Source: Eubacterium sp. (lineage in GTDB: Bacteria > Bacillota > Clostridia > Peptostreptococcales > Anaerovoracaceae). From it: a stretch of 64,000 nucleotides of DNA. The DNA is taken from the NCBI GenBank assembly GCA_017533915.1, contig JAFWHX010000014.1, positions 43,836 through 107,835 of the forward strand. The letters are read 5' to 3'. Every line of letters starts with the position of its first letter. Positions within the stretch are counted from its first letter, which is position 1. Shown here one piece after another: positions 35,143 through 44,858 of this stretch. Both the position numbers and the translations under genes were made by a program. The notes under the pieces were generated by a model, which was given only the letters and a program-made list of their open reading frames with translations, searched no databases and was not told the DNA's origin.

Positions 35143-36075
35143 CTACTCTTTTAGTCCGCTTATTATCGCTGATCCGAGTATGAGGACACCTCCAAAGATC
35201 CCGAGAAACGTGAGCTCTTCATGAAGAATCACGTTCGACAGGACCAGTGCAGTGAGAGGGTCTATGTAACTGAAGAGCGCAATTGTGTGCGTCTTAAGTT
35301 TTTCCATAGTGCCGAAATAGATCGTATAGCAGAGACCGGTATGTATGACGCCGACAGTGATAAGGAGAGCGATCAGCGTTATATCCCATTTGACATCCGG
35401 CGCGCCGTCTCTGAGTATGAGGAACGGGATCAGCACGACCGTTGCTGAAACCAGCTGTATCGCAGTCTTATGATATGGATCAAAGCCTGTGATGGTTTTG
35501 TTCAATATGACTTCTGTCGCATACATGCCGCCCGCCGCCAGAGCGAGGATGATCCCAAGCGCCTCGCCGGACAGCCCCGACCCTGCAAAAAGGCCGGAAA
35601 AAGATACGCCGCCGTCCTGCCCGGGAGCAATGACTCCTGATATGAGCACCATGCCGGTCAGAGACGTGACCGCACACACTGCCTTGACGAGCGTGAGCCT
35701 CTCACGAAGAAAGACACACGACATGATGATGACGAACGTCGGCTGCATATAATAGCAGAGAGTAGCAATCGAGACTGACGTGAGATTATATGCCTCGAAC
35801 AGCAACGCCCAGTTCACTCCTATTAGGGCGCCTGTGATGACCAGCTTGACCGTATCAACAGTAGAATGCTCTTTCCGGCGGCCGCTCTTCCTGCTGGCCA
35901 ACATAAACAGGATCAGGAACAAACTTCCGATCGCGCCTCTGAAGAAGGCGACCCACGCAGAAGAAAGCGGTATCATCCTCCTGAAGATACCGATAGTCCC
36001 GAAAATAGCCATTGCAAGCGCCATCAGCGCCGCCGCCCTCGGATCATTATGTTGTACGCCACGTGGATTACTCAT
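35143..36075 (-). CDS. EamA-family (DMT superfamily) exporter
   Basis: A 310-residue membrane transporter with ten predicted helices in two EamA repeats (about 15-145 and 165-305). The helix-end motifs are visible, such as NWALLFEAYNLTSVSIATLCYYMQP and the second-repeat SYIDPLTALVLS. Family members export amino acids or metabolites, or scavenge them. It lies 35 bases after the MATE gene, in the same direction, and is probably the last gene of that run. The substrate is unknown. Confidence 0.9.
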   Translation of the reverse strand: MSNPRGVQHNDPRAAALMALAMAIFGTIGIFRRMIPLSSAWVAFFRGAIGSLFLILFMLASRKSGRRKEHSTVDTVKLVITGALIGVNWALLFEAYNLTSVSIATLCYYMQPTFVIIMSCVFLRERLTLVKAVCAVTSLTGMVLISGVIAPGQDGGVSFSGLFAGSGLSGEALGIILALAAGGMYATEVILNKTITGFDPYHKTAIQLVSATVVLIPFLILRDGAPDVKWDITLIALLITVGVIHTGLCYTIYFGTMEKLKTHTIALFSYIDPLTALVLSNVILHEELTFLGIFGGVLILGSAIISGLKE

Positions 36076-36110
36076 ACTTAAGCTTTATAATACTATCCGT
36101 ACGGATTTTG

Positions 36111-37469
36111 TTATAACTCTGCCAGTTCGCCGCTTTTTCTATGACGCCGCTTCAAGTAGAACAAGAACGCGAAGCACATTATGATCTGGAGAACTGTCGA
36201 ACATGGCGTCGCAAGGCCGATGTGGAAAAGCGATACCGGCTCCCATCTGCTCATGATAAATGATACCGGGATCCTGACAAGGAACGCGCCGATGATGCCC
36301 TGGATCATTACGAACTTCGTGTGCTCCATGCCATTGTAGAATCCGATGAAGCAGAACAGGAAGCACGTGAACATGCAGTCGATCGCGTAGGCTTTCAGGT
36401 AGTCTGCAGCGGCAGCGATGACTTCAGGCTCCCTTGTGAAGATCAAAGCGATCACGTCGCCGTGGAAGAATGATATGTATGCCATCGTAACTCCGAATAC
36501 GAACGATACCATGATCGCGTACCTGAGGCCTTTGAATGCACGGTCCAGCTTTCCCGCGCCGCGGTTCTGCGCTACGAACGCGGACATCGCCTGCATGAAG
36601 GCGAGCGGTACCAGCATGATGAAGCCGCAGGCTTTCTCCGCGACTCCTACGCCTGCCGACGCGATCAGGCCGAGGCCGTTCACTATCGCAAGCACGACCA
36701 GGAACGAAATCCCGACGAGCAGATCCTGCAGCGCGATCGGGAATCCGAGCATTATGATCTTCCCCACGATCATGCCGTTCCAGCGTATACAGCTCCTGTC
36801 AAACTCAAACGGGAATCTTTTTCTCCTGATCAGTATGAACGAGATGACGACGCTTATCAGCTGAGCAGCTACTGTAGCCGTCGCTGCTCCGGCAGTTCCC
36901 ATACCGAAGTATGCCACAAGCAGAAGATCTCCTGCGATGTTTGCCGCACACGCTATCATGACCGTGATGAGCGGTGTATGTGAATCTCCGAACCCTCTGA
37001 AGATGCTCCCGATCAGATTATATGCGATTATGACTATCATCCCGGCTCCGCATATCCTGATATACGTCGCCGTGAGGTCGAACGCCTCTTGAGGAGCATG
37101 CATCAAAGCAGCCAGCTGCGGTGCGAGCAGCGGAATGAGCACGGTAAACACCGCTCCTATCGCAAGAAAGAGCAGCATTCCTGTTCCGATTATCAGTCCT
37201 CCCGCCTTATTATCTTTTTCTCCTGTTTTTTCGCCGATAAAGATCGTAACTCCCATAGCAAGGCTGCTCACGAGATTAGTCAGCGTACCCATTATCTGCG
37301 ATCCTGTCGATACAGCGGACACATCTTCAGAACCTGCAAACTGTCCTACGACAAGCAGGTCTACAGCTCCATACAGCGACTGCAGGAACAGCGCGAACAG
37401 CACCGGAAAAACGAATCGCAGCAGCGGAGCGAGGATCTTCCCTTCTGTGAAATCTATACTTTTATTCAT
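36111..37469 (-). CDS. MATE-family efflux transporter
   Basis: A 452-residue cation-coupled multidrug/toxic-compound exporter with twelve predicted helices in two MatE halves. Motifs include the first-helix stretch FVFPVLFALFLQSLYGAVDLLVVGQF and the second-half VAQNRGAGKLDRAFKG. Length is normal. It starts 65 bases after the C69 dipeptidase stop and is followed 35 bases later by the EamA exporter. Confidence 0.92.
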   Translation of the reverse strand: MNKSIDFTEGKILAPLLRFVFPVLFALFLQSLYGAVDLLVVGQFAGSEDVSAVSTGSQIMGTLTNLVSSLAMGVTIFIGEKTGEKDNKAGGLIIGTGMLLFLAIGAVFTVLIPLLAPQLAALMHAPQEAFDLTATYIRICGAGMIVIIAYNLIGSIFRGFGDSHTPLITVMIACAANIAGDLLLVAYFGMGTAGAATATVAAQLISVVISFILIRRKRFPFEFDRSCIRWNGMIVGKIIMLGFPIALQDLLVGISFLVVLAIVNGLGLIASAGVGVAEKACGFIMLVPLAFMQAMSAFVAQNRGAGKLDRAFKGLRYAIMVSFVFGVTMAYISFFHGDVIALIFTREPEVIAAAADYLKAYAIDCMFTCFLFCFIGFYNGMEHTKFVMIQGIIGAFLVRIPVSFIMSRWEPVSLFHIGLATPCSTVLQIIMCFAFLFYLKRRHRKSGELAEL

Positions 37470-37534
37470 GTATTACCTGATTGTATCGTTATTGCCTTTC
37501 TGATATGCCTGCTGCCAGCCGGCAGATCATCCTC

Positions 37535-38998
37535 TTAGTTGTCTTTCAGATTATATCCGTTCTTCATGTCCACGCTGGACGTCTTGAGGACTTTACCCAG
37601 AGTCTTCACGGCTTCTTTCTTCACCATGTCGCAGATCTTTTTATCGGCTTCTGCGGTAAGTGAAAAGTCAGCGGACTCCTTCATGCGCTGGTCATACTCC
37701 CGTATGATCTTTCTCGCATTTATATTTACTTTGTCTCTGAAGCGGTCGATGTCCTGCATGCAGCCTGCGTATGATTTATCCGCCATAGCTGCGATCAGCC
37801 TGCAGGTCCAGTAGAGGTTGTTCGTCGATACATCGAGCGTGATCCTGCTCAGATAGTCCGGCAGCGCCGGAACGTTCGTATATACCGGGACCCAGCACGA
37901 GAATGAAGTCGGGCCGTAGCAGATCCACTCGATCGCTTTGATCTCGTCAGGAACACCTGTCCTTATCTGACAGATCGACGTCACTCCGGTCCTGTTGATG
38001 CCGATAGAACGGTACATGCCGCGCTTACCTGTGTCGTGGCTCTTGTACGGGTCGTACGGCGTGCCCTGGAAATGGCCGGAAAGCATGTACTGCACATCCT
38101 CCGCCGCGATCTTTCTGTCAGGTACCAGCGACCATGGAAGATCGTCGCTCTCTGGCCTGAACTCGGCGCTGTCGCCGTCCCATGTGTGCGACCATGGCGC
38201 TATGTATCTTCCCATGAACCACGCGCGCGGCGTGTTATATATGTGATCCATATCTTCATGCGACCCGAAGATATCGCGCGGATTGAACCTTCCCTCCTGA
38301 TTGAGGTCCAGATGGTTATCGTCGATGAACTCGCGCATATCAGCCGAGCACATGTGCGCTTTCTGCTTCCCGAGTGCATCATCTAAGTCGAATGAATTAG
38401 TCCCGAACTGGTTCGGATTCATGACGACTACGTCATCCGGCACTTTTTTCGCGATCCAGTGGTGGCCGCCGATCGTCTCCATCCACCATATCTCCTTCTC
38501 ATCGTTGAAGGCGATCCCGTTGGATTCATACGTCCCATATTCCTCCAGAAGCGAAGCAAGCCTCTTTACTCCTTCCCTCGCACTTCTGATATACGGCAGT
38601 ACCAGGACGACTATGTCTTCCTCACCGATCCCGCCTTTTGCCTTATTCTCCAGCCTGCCGCCGCTGCGCTCTGTCTCAAAAAGCGGATCAGCTGCAAGAA
38701 CACGTGGATTGGACGTTATGGTCTCGGTCGCAGTCATGCCCACGTTCGCAGCGTTGATCCCTGTCGCCGCCCAGATGCCGTTGCTGCGGTCCACACTCGG
38801 ACTCGCAGTATACGCCATCGGATCATCCGGAAGAGTGATCTCAAACCGGGACAGTTTGCTTTTATACTTCCGCGGCTGGTCCTGAGGCCTGACTACATGT
38901 GTTCTGTTTACATCAAAATCTCCATCGTCTGTTCTTGCGATCATAGTAGATCCGTCATTACTTGCAAGCCTTCCAACAAGCACAGTTGTACACGACAT
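37535..38998 (-). CDS. Family C69 dipeptidase
   Basis: A 487-residue dipeptidase of the PepD/C69 family, an N-terminal nucleophile hydrolase that splits dipeptides. The start MSCTTVLVG with Cys3 as nucleophile matches the short-leader cytoplasmic members, and the following DGSTMIARTDD and the ...GINAANVGMTATET motif are typical. AGGAGGAA precedes the ATG. There is no signal peptide, so it acts on imported peptides inside the cell. It sits 55 bases after glmS. Confidence 0.92.
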   Translation of the reverse strand: MSCTTVLVGRLASNDGSTMIARTDDGDFDVNRTHVVRPQDQPRKYKSKLSRFEITLPDDPMAYTASPSVDRSNGIWAATGINAANVGMTATETITSNPRVLAADPLFETERSGGRLENKAKGGIGEEDIVVLVLPYIRSAREGVKRLASLLEEYGTYESNGIAFNDEKEIWWMETIGGHHWIAKKVPDDVVVMNPNQFGTNSFDLDDALGKQKAHMCSADMREFIDDNHLDLNQEGRFNPRDIFGSHEDMDHIYNTPRAWFMGRYIAPWSHTWDGDSAEFRPESDDLPWSLVPDRKIAAEDVQYMLSGHFQGTPYDPYKSHDTGKRGMYRSIGINRTGVTSICQIRTGVPDEIKAIEWICYGPTSFSCWVPVYTNVPALPDYLSRITLDVSTNNLYWTCRLIAAMADKSYAGCMQDIDRFRDKVNINARKIIREYDQRMKESADFSLTAEADKKICDMVKKEAVKTLGKVLKTSSVDMKNGYNLKDN

Positions 38999-39053
38999 TA
39001 TGATTCCTCCTGCATATATTCTTATCAGATCCGCTGCTGATGCGGATCGGAGT

Positions 39054-40922
39054 TTATTCTACTGTAACTGATTTAGCGAGGTTGCGCGGCTTGTCGACGT
39101 CGAGGCCGCGTGCGACGCTGGTGTAGTATCCTAAGAGCTGAAGTGGGATGACCGCGAGGCTGCCCACGAAGTGCTGGTCCGCCTTTGGTACGTATACCGT
39201 GAAGTTGACCGAGTCTTCAACATTATAGTTCCCGTCGGTCGTGACTCCCATGAGATATGCTCCGCGGGCTTTGCACTCCGCCATGTTGCTTACTGTCTTC
39301 TCCAGAAGATCTTCCTGCGTAAGGATACCGATCACGAGTATCCCGTCTTCCACCAGGCTGATCGTACCGTGCTTAAGCTCGCCGGCAGCATACGCCTCGC
39401 TGTGTATATAGCTTATCTCCTTCATCTTCAGGCTGCCTTCCAGGCTTATCGCGTAGTCGAGGCCGCGGCCTATGTAGAAGATGTCATGCGCGTTTGAGTA
39501 TTTCGCGGAAAACCACTGGATACGCTTCTTGTTCTCCAGAACTTTTTCCATTTTTTCAGGAAGCGACTCAAGCTCGCTTACATAATTCTGATAGTCGATG
39601 TCATCGATCTCTCCCTTGGCTTTAGCAAGCGCAGTCGCTATTCCGTACATCGCCGCGAGCTGAGCACTGTACGCCTTTGTCGTTGCGACCGCGATCTCCG
39701 GTCCTGCAAGCGTGTACAGAACATTATCGGCTTCTCTCGCGATCGTAGACCCTACGACGTTCACGATCGCAAGCGTTCTGATGCCGCGCTCTTTCGCAGC
39801 CCTCAAAGCAGCCAGCGAATCAGCAGTCTCTCCTGACTGCGATATAACGATGACCAGTGCATCTTTATCGATCAGCATCTTTCCGTATCTGAACTCTGAC
39901 GCAAGCTCAGCGTTCGCAGGAACTCCTGCCATGTCTTCTATCACATATTTCCCGACCATTCCGGCATGCCAGGCCGATCCGCATGCCGTTATACGGATCT
40001 CTGAGACACCCGCGAGCACGTCGTCCGTGAGCCCCGCTGCGGAAAGATCGATCTTTCCATCTTTGAGCATGCTCGTCACAGTATCGCGTACAGCCTTAGG
40101 CTGCTCATAGATCTCTTTGATCATGAAATGCTCAAAGCCGCCCTTCTCTGCAGCCTCGGCATCCCATGAAATATGCGTCGGCTCCATCTGGACCTCGTCG
40201 CCGTTAAGGTCGAAGAAATGGACTTCGCCCGGCAGCATCCTGACCGACTGAAGATTATCGATATAGTAGATGTCGCGCGTGTATTTCAGAAGCGCCGGCA
40301 CGTCAGACGCAAGGAAAGTCTCACCATCCGCGGTCCCGATCACCATCGGGCTGTCCTTCCTCGCCGCATAGATCTCGCCCGGATAGTCTTTGAACATAAG
40401 AGCCAGGGCATAGGATCCCCTGACACGGACCATCATCCTGTTTATCGCGTCGATAGGCCCGATCTTGTACTTTTTGTAGTAATAGTCGACGAGCTTCACG
40501 ACTATCTCGGTGTCTGTCGTACTGTAGAATGTGTAACCGTTCCTCAGAAGCTTTGCGCGAAGCTCCTCATAGTTCTCGATGATCCCGTTGTGAACGCCGA
40601 CAACGTCTGACTCCACCGGGCCGGAAGCAGATCCTCTGGCATTTCCGCTGACATGCGGATGCGCGTTTATCTGCGTAGGCTCTCCGTGTGTCGCCCATCT
40701 GGTGTGGCCGATACCGCACGTCCCGGGGAGATCCTTCCCGAACCCCGTTTTCTCCGCGAGATTCCGAAGCTTCCCCGTAGCCTTCACGACCTCAGCGAGC
40801 TTCTCGCCGTCACGCACCGCGAGTCCCGCCGAATCATATCCTCTGTATTCCAGCTTTGACAGCCCGTCCAGAAGGACCGGCGCCGCCTGCTGCTTACCTG
40901 TAAATCCAACAATTCCACACAT
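39054..40922 (-). CDS. glmS: Glutamine-fructose-6-phosphate aminotransferase (isomerizing)
   Basis: A 622-residue cytoplasmic enzyme that makes glucosamine-6-phosphate, the first step to cell-wall amino sugars. The glutaminase domain begins MCGIVGFTG with Cys2 as nucleophile, and has HTRWATHG; two SIS sugar-binding domains follow (ITACGSAWHAG, SQSGETADSL, and LEGSLKMKEISYIHSEAYAAGELKHG); the end reads NLAKSVTVE as expected. Only 43 bases separate it from the upstream GMP-synthetase gene, so the glucosamine-6-phosphate ribozyme common in Bacillota glmS leaders is absent here. Confidence 0.96.
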   Translation of the reverse strand: MCGIVGFTGKQQAAPVLLDGLSKLEYRGYDSAGLAVRDGEKLAEVVKATGKLRNLAEKTGFGKDLPGTCGIGHTRWATHGEPTQINAHPHVSGNARGSASGPVESDVVGVHNGIIENYEELRAKLLRNGYTFYSTTDTEIVVKLVDYYYKKYKIGPIDAINRMMVRVRGSYALALMFKDYPGEIYAARKDSPMVIGTADGETFLASDVPALLKYTRDIYYIDNLQSVRMLPGEVHFFDLNGDEVQMEPTHISWDAEAAEKGGFEHFMIKEIYEQPKAVRDTVTSMLKDGKIDLSAAGLTDDVLAGVSEIRITACGSAWHAGMVGKYVIEDMAGVPANAELASEFRYGKMLIDKDALVIVISQSGETADSLAALRAAKERGIRTLAIVNVVGSTIAREADNVLYTLAGPEIAVATTKAYSAQLAAMYGIATALAKAKGEIDDIDYQNYVSELESLPEKMEKVLENKKRIQWFSAKYSNAHDIFYIGRGLDYAISLEGSLKMKEISYIHSEAYAAGELKHGTISLVEDGILVIGILTQEDLLEKTVSNMAECKARGAYLMGVTTDGNYNVEDSVNFTVYVPKADQHFVGSLAVIPLQLLGYYTSVARGLDVDKPRNLAKSVTVE

Positions 40923-40965
40923 CGATCAAAGCCTTCCTGCTTTTCATTCAGCTTTTCCGTTCTCT

Positions 40966-41949
40966 TTATTCATATTCCACTGTAGCCGGCGGCTTCGGCG
41001 TATAGTCGATAAGCACGCGGTTGATACCCGGAACTTCTGTTGTTATCCTCTTCACGAGGTGGTCTATAAGCTCATCCGGAAGATGTTCTACCGTTACTTC
41101 CATGACATCCGTCGTATTTATCGCGCGGATTATGCACGGCCAGTTGAACGTTCTTTTTCCATCTGTTATTCCTGTCGACTTGAAGTCAGGTACTACTGTG
41201 AAGTACTGCCATACTTTTCCTTCCAGGCCGTTCTTCGCGAACTCTTCTCTGAGGATCGCGTCAGACTCTCTTACAGCTTCAAGCCTGTCACGCGTGATCG
41301 CGCCTGGACATCTTACACCGAGTCCCGGTCCCGGGAACGGCTGGCGGTATACCATGTTGTCCGGAAGTCCAAGCTCTTTTCCGACCATGCGGACTTCATC
41401 CTTGAACAGTATTCTTACCGGCTCGACGAGCTCAAATCTCGACGCTATATCCTCTGGGAGTCCCCCGGCGTTATGATGCGCCTTGATCCCGGCTTCGCTC
41501 TCAAGTATGTCCGGCCAGATGGTACCCTGTGCCAGGAATTCAACGCCTTCCAGCTTCCTCGCCTCGTCCGCGAAAACATCGATGAACTCCGCTCCGATGA
41601 TATGCCTTTTCTGTTCCGGATCTGACACTCCCTCAAGCTTGTCGAGGAACCTGTCGACTGCGTCCACGTAGATCAGATTTGCGTTCATTTCGTCGCGGAA
41701 CACCTGAATCACCTGCTCCGGCTCACCTTTACGCAGAAGCCCATGATTGACATGCACACAAACGAGATTCTGCCCGATGGCTTTGATGAGAAGCGCTGCG
41801 ACTACCGACGAGTCGACACCTCCCGACAGCGCGAGCAAAACCTTCTTGTCGCCTACCTGTTCTCTGATCGCTCTTATCTGTTCATCAATAAATTTCTGTG
41901 CCAGCTCAGGAGTGTTTATACGCTCCATATCTTCCGGTCTTCTATCCAT
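40966..41949 (-). CDS. Stand-alone GMP synthase ATP-pyrophosphatase subunit (GuaAb-like)
   Basis: A 327-residue enzyme half that adenylates XMP and aminates it to GMP. The start at 41949 is chosen for GGAGGG five bases upstream; the frame is open much further but codes an implausible sequence. The P-loop SGGVDSS is at 42-48, and the dimerisation domain ends in LIDYTPKPPATVEYE. The glutaminase (class I amidotransferase) domain of normal bacterial GuaA is missing, as in archaeal two-subunit enzymes; no separate glutaminase gene lies nearby. A conventional guaA end is at 63830-64000, so this is a second enzyme. It could use free ammonia or act in a related pathway. It is upstream of glmS in the same direction. 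Confidence 0.9.
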   Translation of the reverse strand: MDRRPEDMERINTPELAQKFIDEQIRAIREQVGDKKVLLALSGGVDSSVVAALLIKAIGQNLVCVHVNHGLLRKGEPEQVIQVFRDEMNANLIYVDAVDRFLDKLEGVSDPEQKRHIIGAEFIDVFADEARKLEGVEFLAQGTIWPDILESEAGIKAHHNAGGLPEDIASRFELVEPVRILFKDEVRMVGKELGLPDNMVYRQPFPGPGLGVRCPGAITRDRLEAVRESDAILREEFAKNGLEGKVWQYFTVVPDFKSTGITDGKRTFNWPCIIRAINTTDVMEVTVEHLPDELIDHLVKRITTEVPGINRVLIDYTPKPPATVEYE

Positions 41950-42020
41950 ATCATCCCTCCATGTACACAAATAACCTATTATAATATAATAACACATTTC
42001 GGAATAAAGTGCCGCTGATA

Positions 42021-42029
42021 TGATATAAT
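42021..42029 (+). promoter_or_regulatory. Extended -10 promoter of the surface protease
   Basis: TGATATAAT, with TATAAT at 42024-42029, lies 20 bases before the ATG at 42050. The transcript would have a very short leader carrying AGGAGGA. Confidence 0.55.
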
Positions 42030-42049
42030 CAGAGCAGGAGGACAGAACG

Positions 42050-44803
42050 ATGATTAAGAAATATATACTGATCATGCTCGCCGCCGTGCTCGTGATCACT
42101 ATGGTGCCTGCGGCATATGCAGCTGACAGCACCGAGAGCACGTCAGAGCAGAAGAAACATGATGAGATCCGTGAAGAAGCGATCCGGGATCTCGCATCAC
42201 AGCTCCAGGACAAGTCAAGAGACCCGTATGATTATGAAGGCGGGAGATCCAGCGGCAGGCTGAGGCTGAATGCAGATGACTATCCGGCGAAGTTTGATCT
42301 AAGGGACGTGGATACTGATGGCGACGGCAAAGGCGATACGTCATACATCACACCTGTAAAATTCCAGAATCCGTTTGGCTCATGCTGGGGATTCGCGGCT
42401 ATCGCCGCAGCGGAGTCGAGCATCCTTTCGAACAAGGAGCTTAACAATGACGGTACCGGAAAGCCGCTGTACAGCACCAGTCCTGACCAGTCAGTCAGCC
42501 CTGACGGCAAAGCTGACTCCGCAGGAAAAACGATCCTGGACCTCTCTGAGAAACATCTCGTATATTTTGCCGCAACAGCGATCGACGATCCTGACGACTC
42601 ACAGAACGGCGAGGGCACACACTTCCTGTATCCGAAAAACGCAAGCGGAAGAATGAGCGTCGGCGGTCTCCCGTTTATCGCCACATCGCTGTTTTCTTCA
42701 GGCATAGGACCGAATCTTACTTCAAGAAGATTCCCTGCGTCTTCCGGTAAAGAAGGCGACATGTCTGACATACTGTCCTACAGAGGCAAAAACGGCGAGA
42801 TAGAGTCCCGGAAAGTAAACGGCAAATGGATCGACTTCAGCTACAGCGCTGAGGATGAATGGGGCATAGATGACGAATACAGGTTCCTCCAGTCATATAA
42901 GCTGAAAGAATCTTACCTGCTTCCGTCTCCTGCAAAGGAAGTTGCTGATGATCCTGATCAGCCATATTCGGAGATGCACTATGAGTATGATCCGGACGGC
43001 ACTCTGGCGATCAAAAAGCAGCTTATGGAAGGCCGTGCAGTACAGATAGGCTTCTGGGCGGATACATCGACACCTGACCCTGTTACGAAACAGGCAGAAT
43101 ACCTCAACGAAGATACCTGGGCCCAGTTCACTGATAAGATTCTCGACGCAAACCACGCAGTGACCATCGTCGGATGGGACGATGATTTCGATAAAAACAG
43201 CTTTGTTGACGGAAAAATCCCTGAAGATAACGGCGCCTGGCTCGTGAAGAACAGCTGGGGCACAGGCGAAAGGCCTTTCCCTTATAAAGGCGCTGGAGAC
43301 TGGGGCATGGTGAATGAGAAAGGCGAGCACACCGGATACTTCTGGCTTTCGTACTACGACCGCACGATCTCGTTCCCTGAATCGCTCGCTTTTGACAGAA
43401 GCAATGTAGGAAGTGAGTACTATCTGGACCAGTACGACTTCATGCCTGTAAATACAGCCAGCAGCGGCACGACAGAAGCAGCTGTCAGCACAGCGAACAT
43501 GTTCTGCGCCGAGCAGGCCGAGCTCCTCGAACAGGTATCCTGCCAGACATCTGTCCCGGGCACACACGTTACATACGACGTTTATCTGCTCACACAATAT
43601 CACCGCGATCCTCAGGACGGCATCAAAGTCGCTTCAGAAGAAGCTGACTACGAGTTCGGGGGATTTCACAAGGTGACCCTGAAAAAGCCTGTTTTCATCC
43701 AGAAAGGACAGTACTATTCCATCGTTGTCACTCAGACGACGCCTGCCGGTCAATACGCTTTCAGCCTTCAAGAAGGTTTGAGCAAGGAAGTTGCTATCTT
43801 CTTTAACTCCGACCGCTATCAGGTGGGCGTGATCAACAGAAACGAAAGCTTTGTCTGCATAGACGGACAGTGGCTGGATCTCGCAGAACCGGAGGTCCTT
43901 GAGCGCCTCGCCGGTGAAGAATCTGAGCTTATGAGCTTTGACAACTTCCCAATCAAGGGATACTGCACCAAAGTCGACTCTCCTGCAGTGATCAAAATCA
44001 CCGGCGACAGTTTCCTCAGCCTGCTCCCTATCGACAACACCTGCAGGCTCACGGCCAGATTCTTCGGCGCCTCTCTGTCAGGCAGCGACCCGAAGATAAA
44101 ATGGTCTGTGGCAGATGACAGTGAAGGTATCATCTCCGTAGCTCCTGATGACGAGAGCGGATCGAGCGACAGTGCGACAGTGACAGCCAGAAACTATGGA
44201 AAAGGATTCGTTACCGTCGAAGCAGAAGGCATCGGAACTGCCGTTATAAGCATCTTCGTAATGAAACACGAGATCATGGGCGTTGAATTCAAAGATTACA
44301 TTTCTGTGTTCGACTATACAGGAGAGCCGATCGAACCTGAGGTCACTGCGAGCTGCTACTTAGGGTGCAAAGATCTAAAAGAAGGCGTGGATTACGAAGT
44401 CGCATACAGTGATAACGTGAATGCCGGAACGGCGACAGTCACAGTTACAGGTATTGGCGACCACGCAGGATCAGCGACCAATACATTCACTATAAGGAAA
44501 GCCGCAAACGGCCTCAAAGCTTCCGGCCGAAAGGTTTCTGTGAAGGCATCGGCCCTCCGTAAGAAAGCAGTCACCGTGAAGCGTTCACGCGTGATCAAAG
44601 TAAGCGGCGCCGACGGCAAGCTAAGCTTCAAAAAGAAGAGCGGCTCCAAAAAGATCAGCGTAAATAAAAAGACAGGAAAGATAAAGATCGCAAAAGGCCT
44701 GAAAAAAGGCACTTATACAATAAAAATACTGGTATCCGCTGAAGGCGGCAGAAACCATGAAGCCGCAGCGATACCAGTCAAGGCAGTCATTCGCGTAAAG
44801 TGA
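42050..44803 (+). CDS. Secreted papain-like (C1) cysteine protease with basic tail
   Basis: A 917-residue surface protease. The signal peptide ends near residue 25 (AAYAADS). The catalytic domain begins at about 78 (YPAKFDLRDV) and has Q106, the nucleophile C112 (GSCWGFA), H369 (NHAVTIVGWDD) and N401 (VKNSWGTG). A lectin-like beta domain follows at about 430-600, then a bacterial Ig-like stretch, and the last 90 residues form the lysine-rich tail (GLKKGTYTIKI). The order protease, lectin-like domain, Ig-like repeats resembles clostridial surface C1 peptidases. AGGAGGA precedes the ATG. A lipoprotein with a chagasin-like region, a class that inhibits C1 proteases, is encoded 6 kb away. Confidence 0.93.
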   Translation: MIKKYILIMLAAVLVITMVPAAYAADSTESTSEQKKHDEIREEAIRDLASQLQDKSRDPYDYEGGRSSGRLRLNADDYPAKFDLRDVDTDGDGKGDTSYITPVKFQNPFGSCWGFAAIAAAESSILSNKELNNDGTGKPLYSTSPDQSVSPDGKADSAGKTILDLSEKHLVYFAATAIDDPDDSQNGEGTHFLYPKNASGRMSVGGLPFIATSLFSSGIGPNLTSRRFPASSGKEGDMSDILSYRGKNGEIESRKVNGKWIDFSYSAEDEWGIDDEYRFLQSYKLKESYLLPSPAKEVADDPDQPYSEMHYEYDPDGTLAIKKQLMEGRAVQIGFWADTSTPDPVTKQAEYLNEDTWAQFTDKILDANHAVTIVGWDDDFDKNSFVDGKIPEDNGAWLVKNSWGTGERPFPYKGAGDWGMVNEKGEHTGYFWLSYYDRTISFPESLAFDRSNVGSEYYLDQYDFMPVNTASSGTTEAAVSTANMFCAEQAELLEQVSCQTSVPGTHVTYDVYLLTQYHRDPQDGIKVASEEADYEFGGFHKVTLKKPVFIQKGQYYSIVVTQTTPAGQYAFSLQEGLSKEVAIFFNSDRYQVGVINRNESFVCIDGQWLDLAEPEVLERLAGEESELMSFDNFPIKGYCTKVDSPAVIKITGDSFLSLLPIDNTCRLTARFFGASLSGSDPKIKWSVADDSEGIISVAPDDESGSSDSATVTARNYGKGFVTVEAEGIGTAVISIFVMKHEIMGVEFKDYISVFDYTGEPIEPEVTASCYLGCKDLKEGVDYEVAYSDNVNAGTATVTVTGIGDHAGSATNTFTIRKAANGLKASGRKVSVKASALRKKAVTVKRSRVIKVSGADGKLSFKKKSGSKKISVNKKTGKIKIAKGLKKGTYTIKILVSAEGGRNHEAAAIPVKAVIRVK

Positions 44804-44858
44804 CGCTATATTAATGCTTATGGAACTGATCCCTGTTCATCCGTGAAGTGACGCTCCG

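Noticed and set aside
40923-40965. Possible glmS ribozyme leader
   Set aside because: Only 43 bases lie between the upstream gene and glmS, too short for the ribozyme, and no matching core was seen.
41950-42213. 88-codon upstream extension of the GMP-synthetase gene
   Set aside because: The extension codes a Ser/Cys/Ile-rich sequence unlike the family, and overlaps the promoter and start of the divergent protease; the ATG at 41949 has a proper ribosome site.
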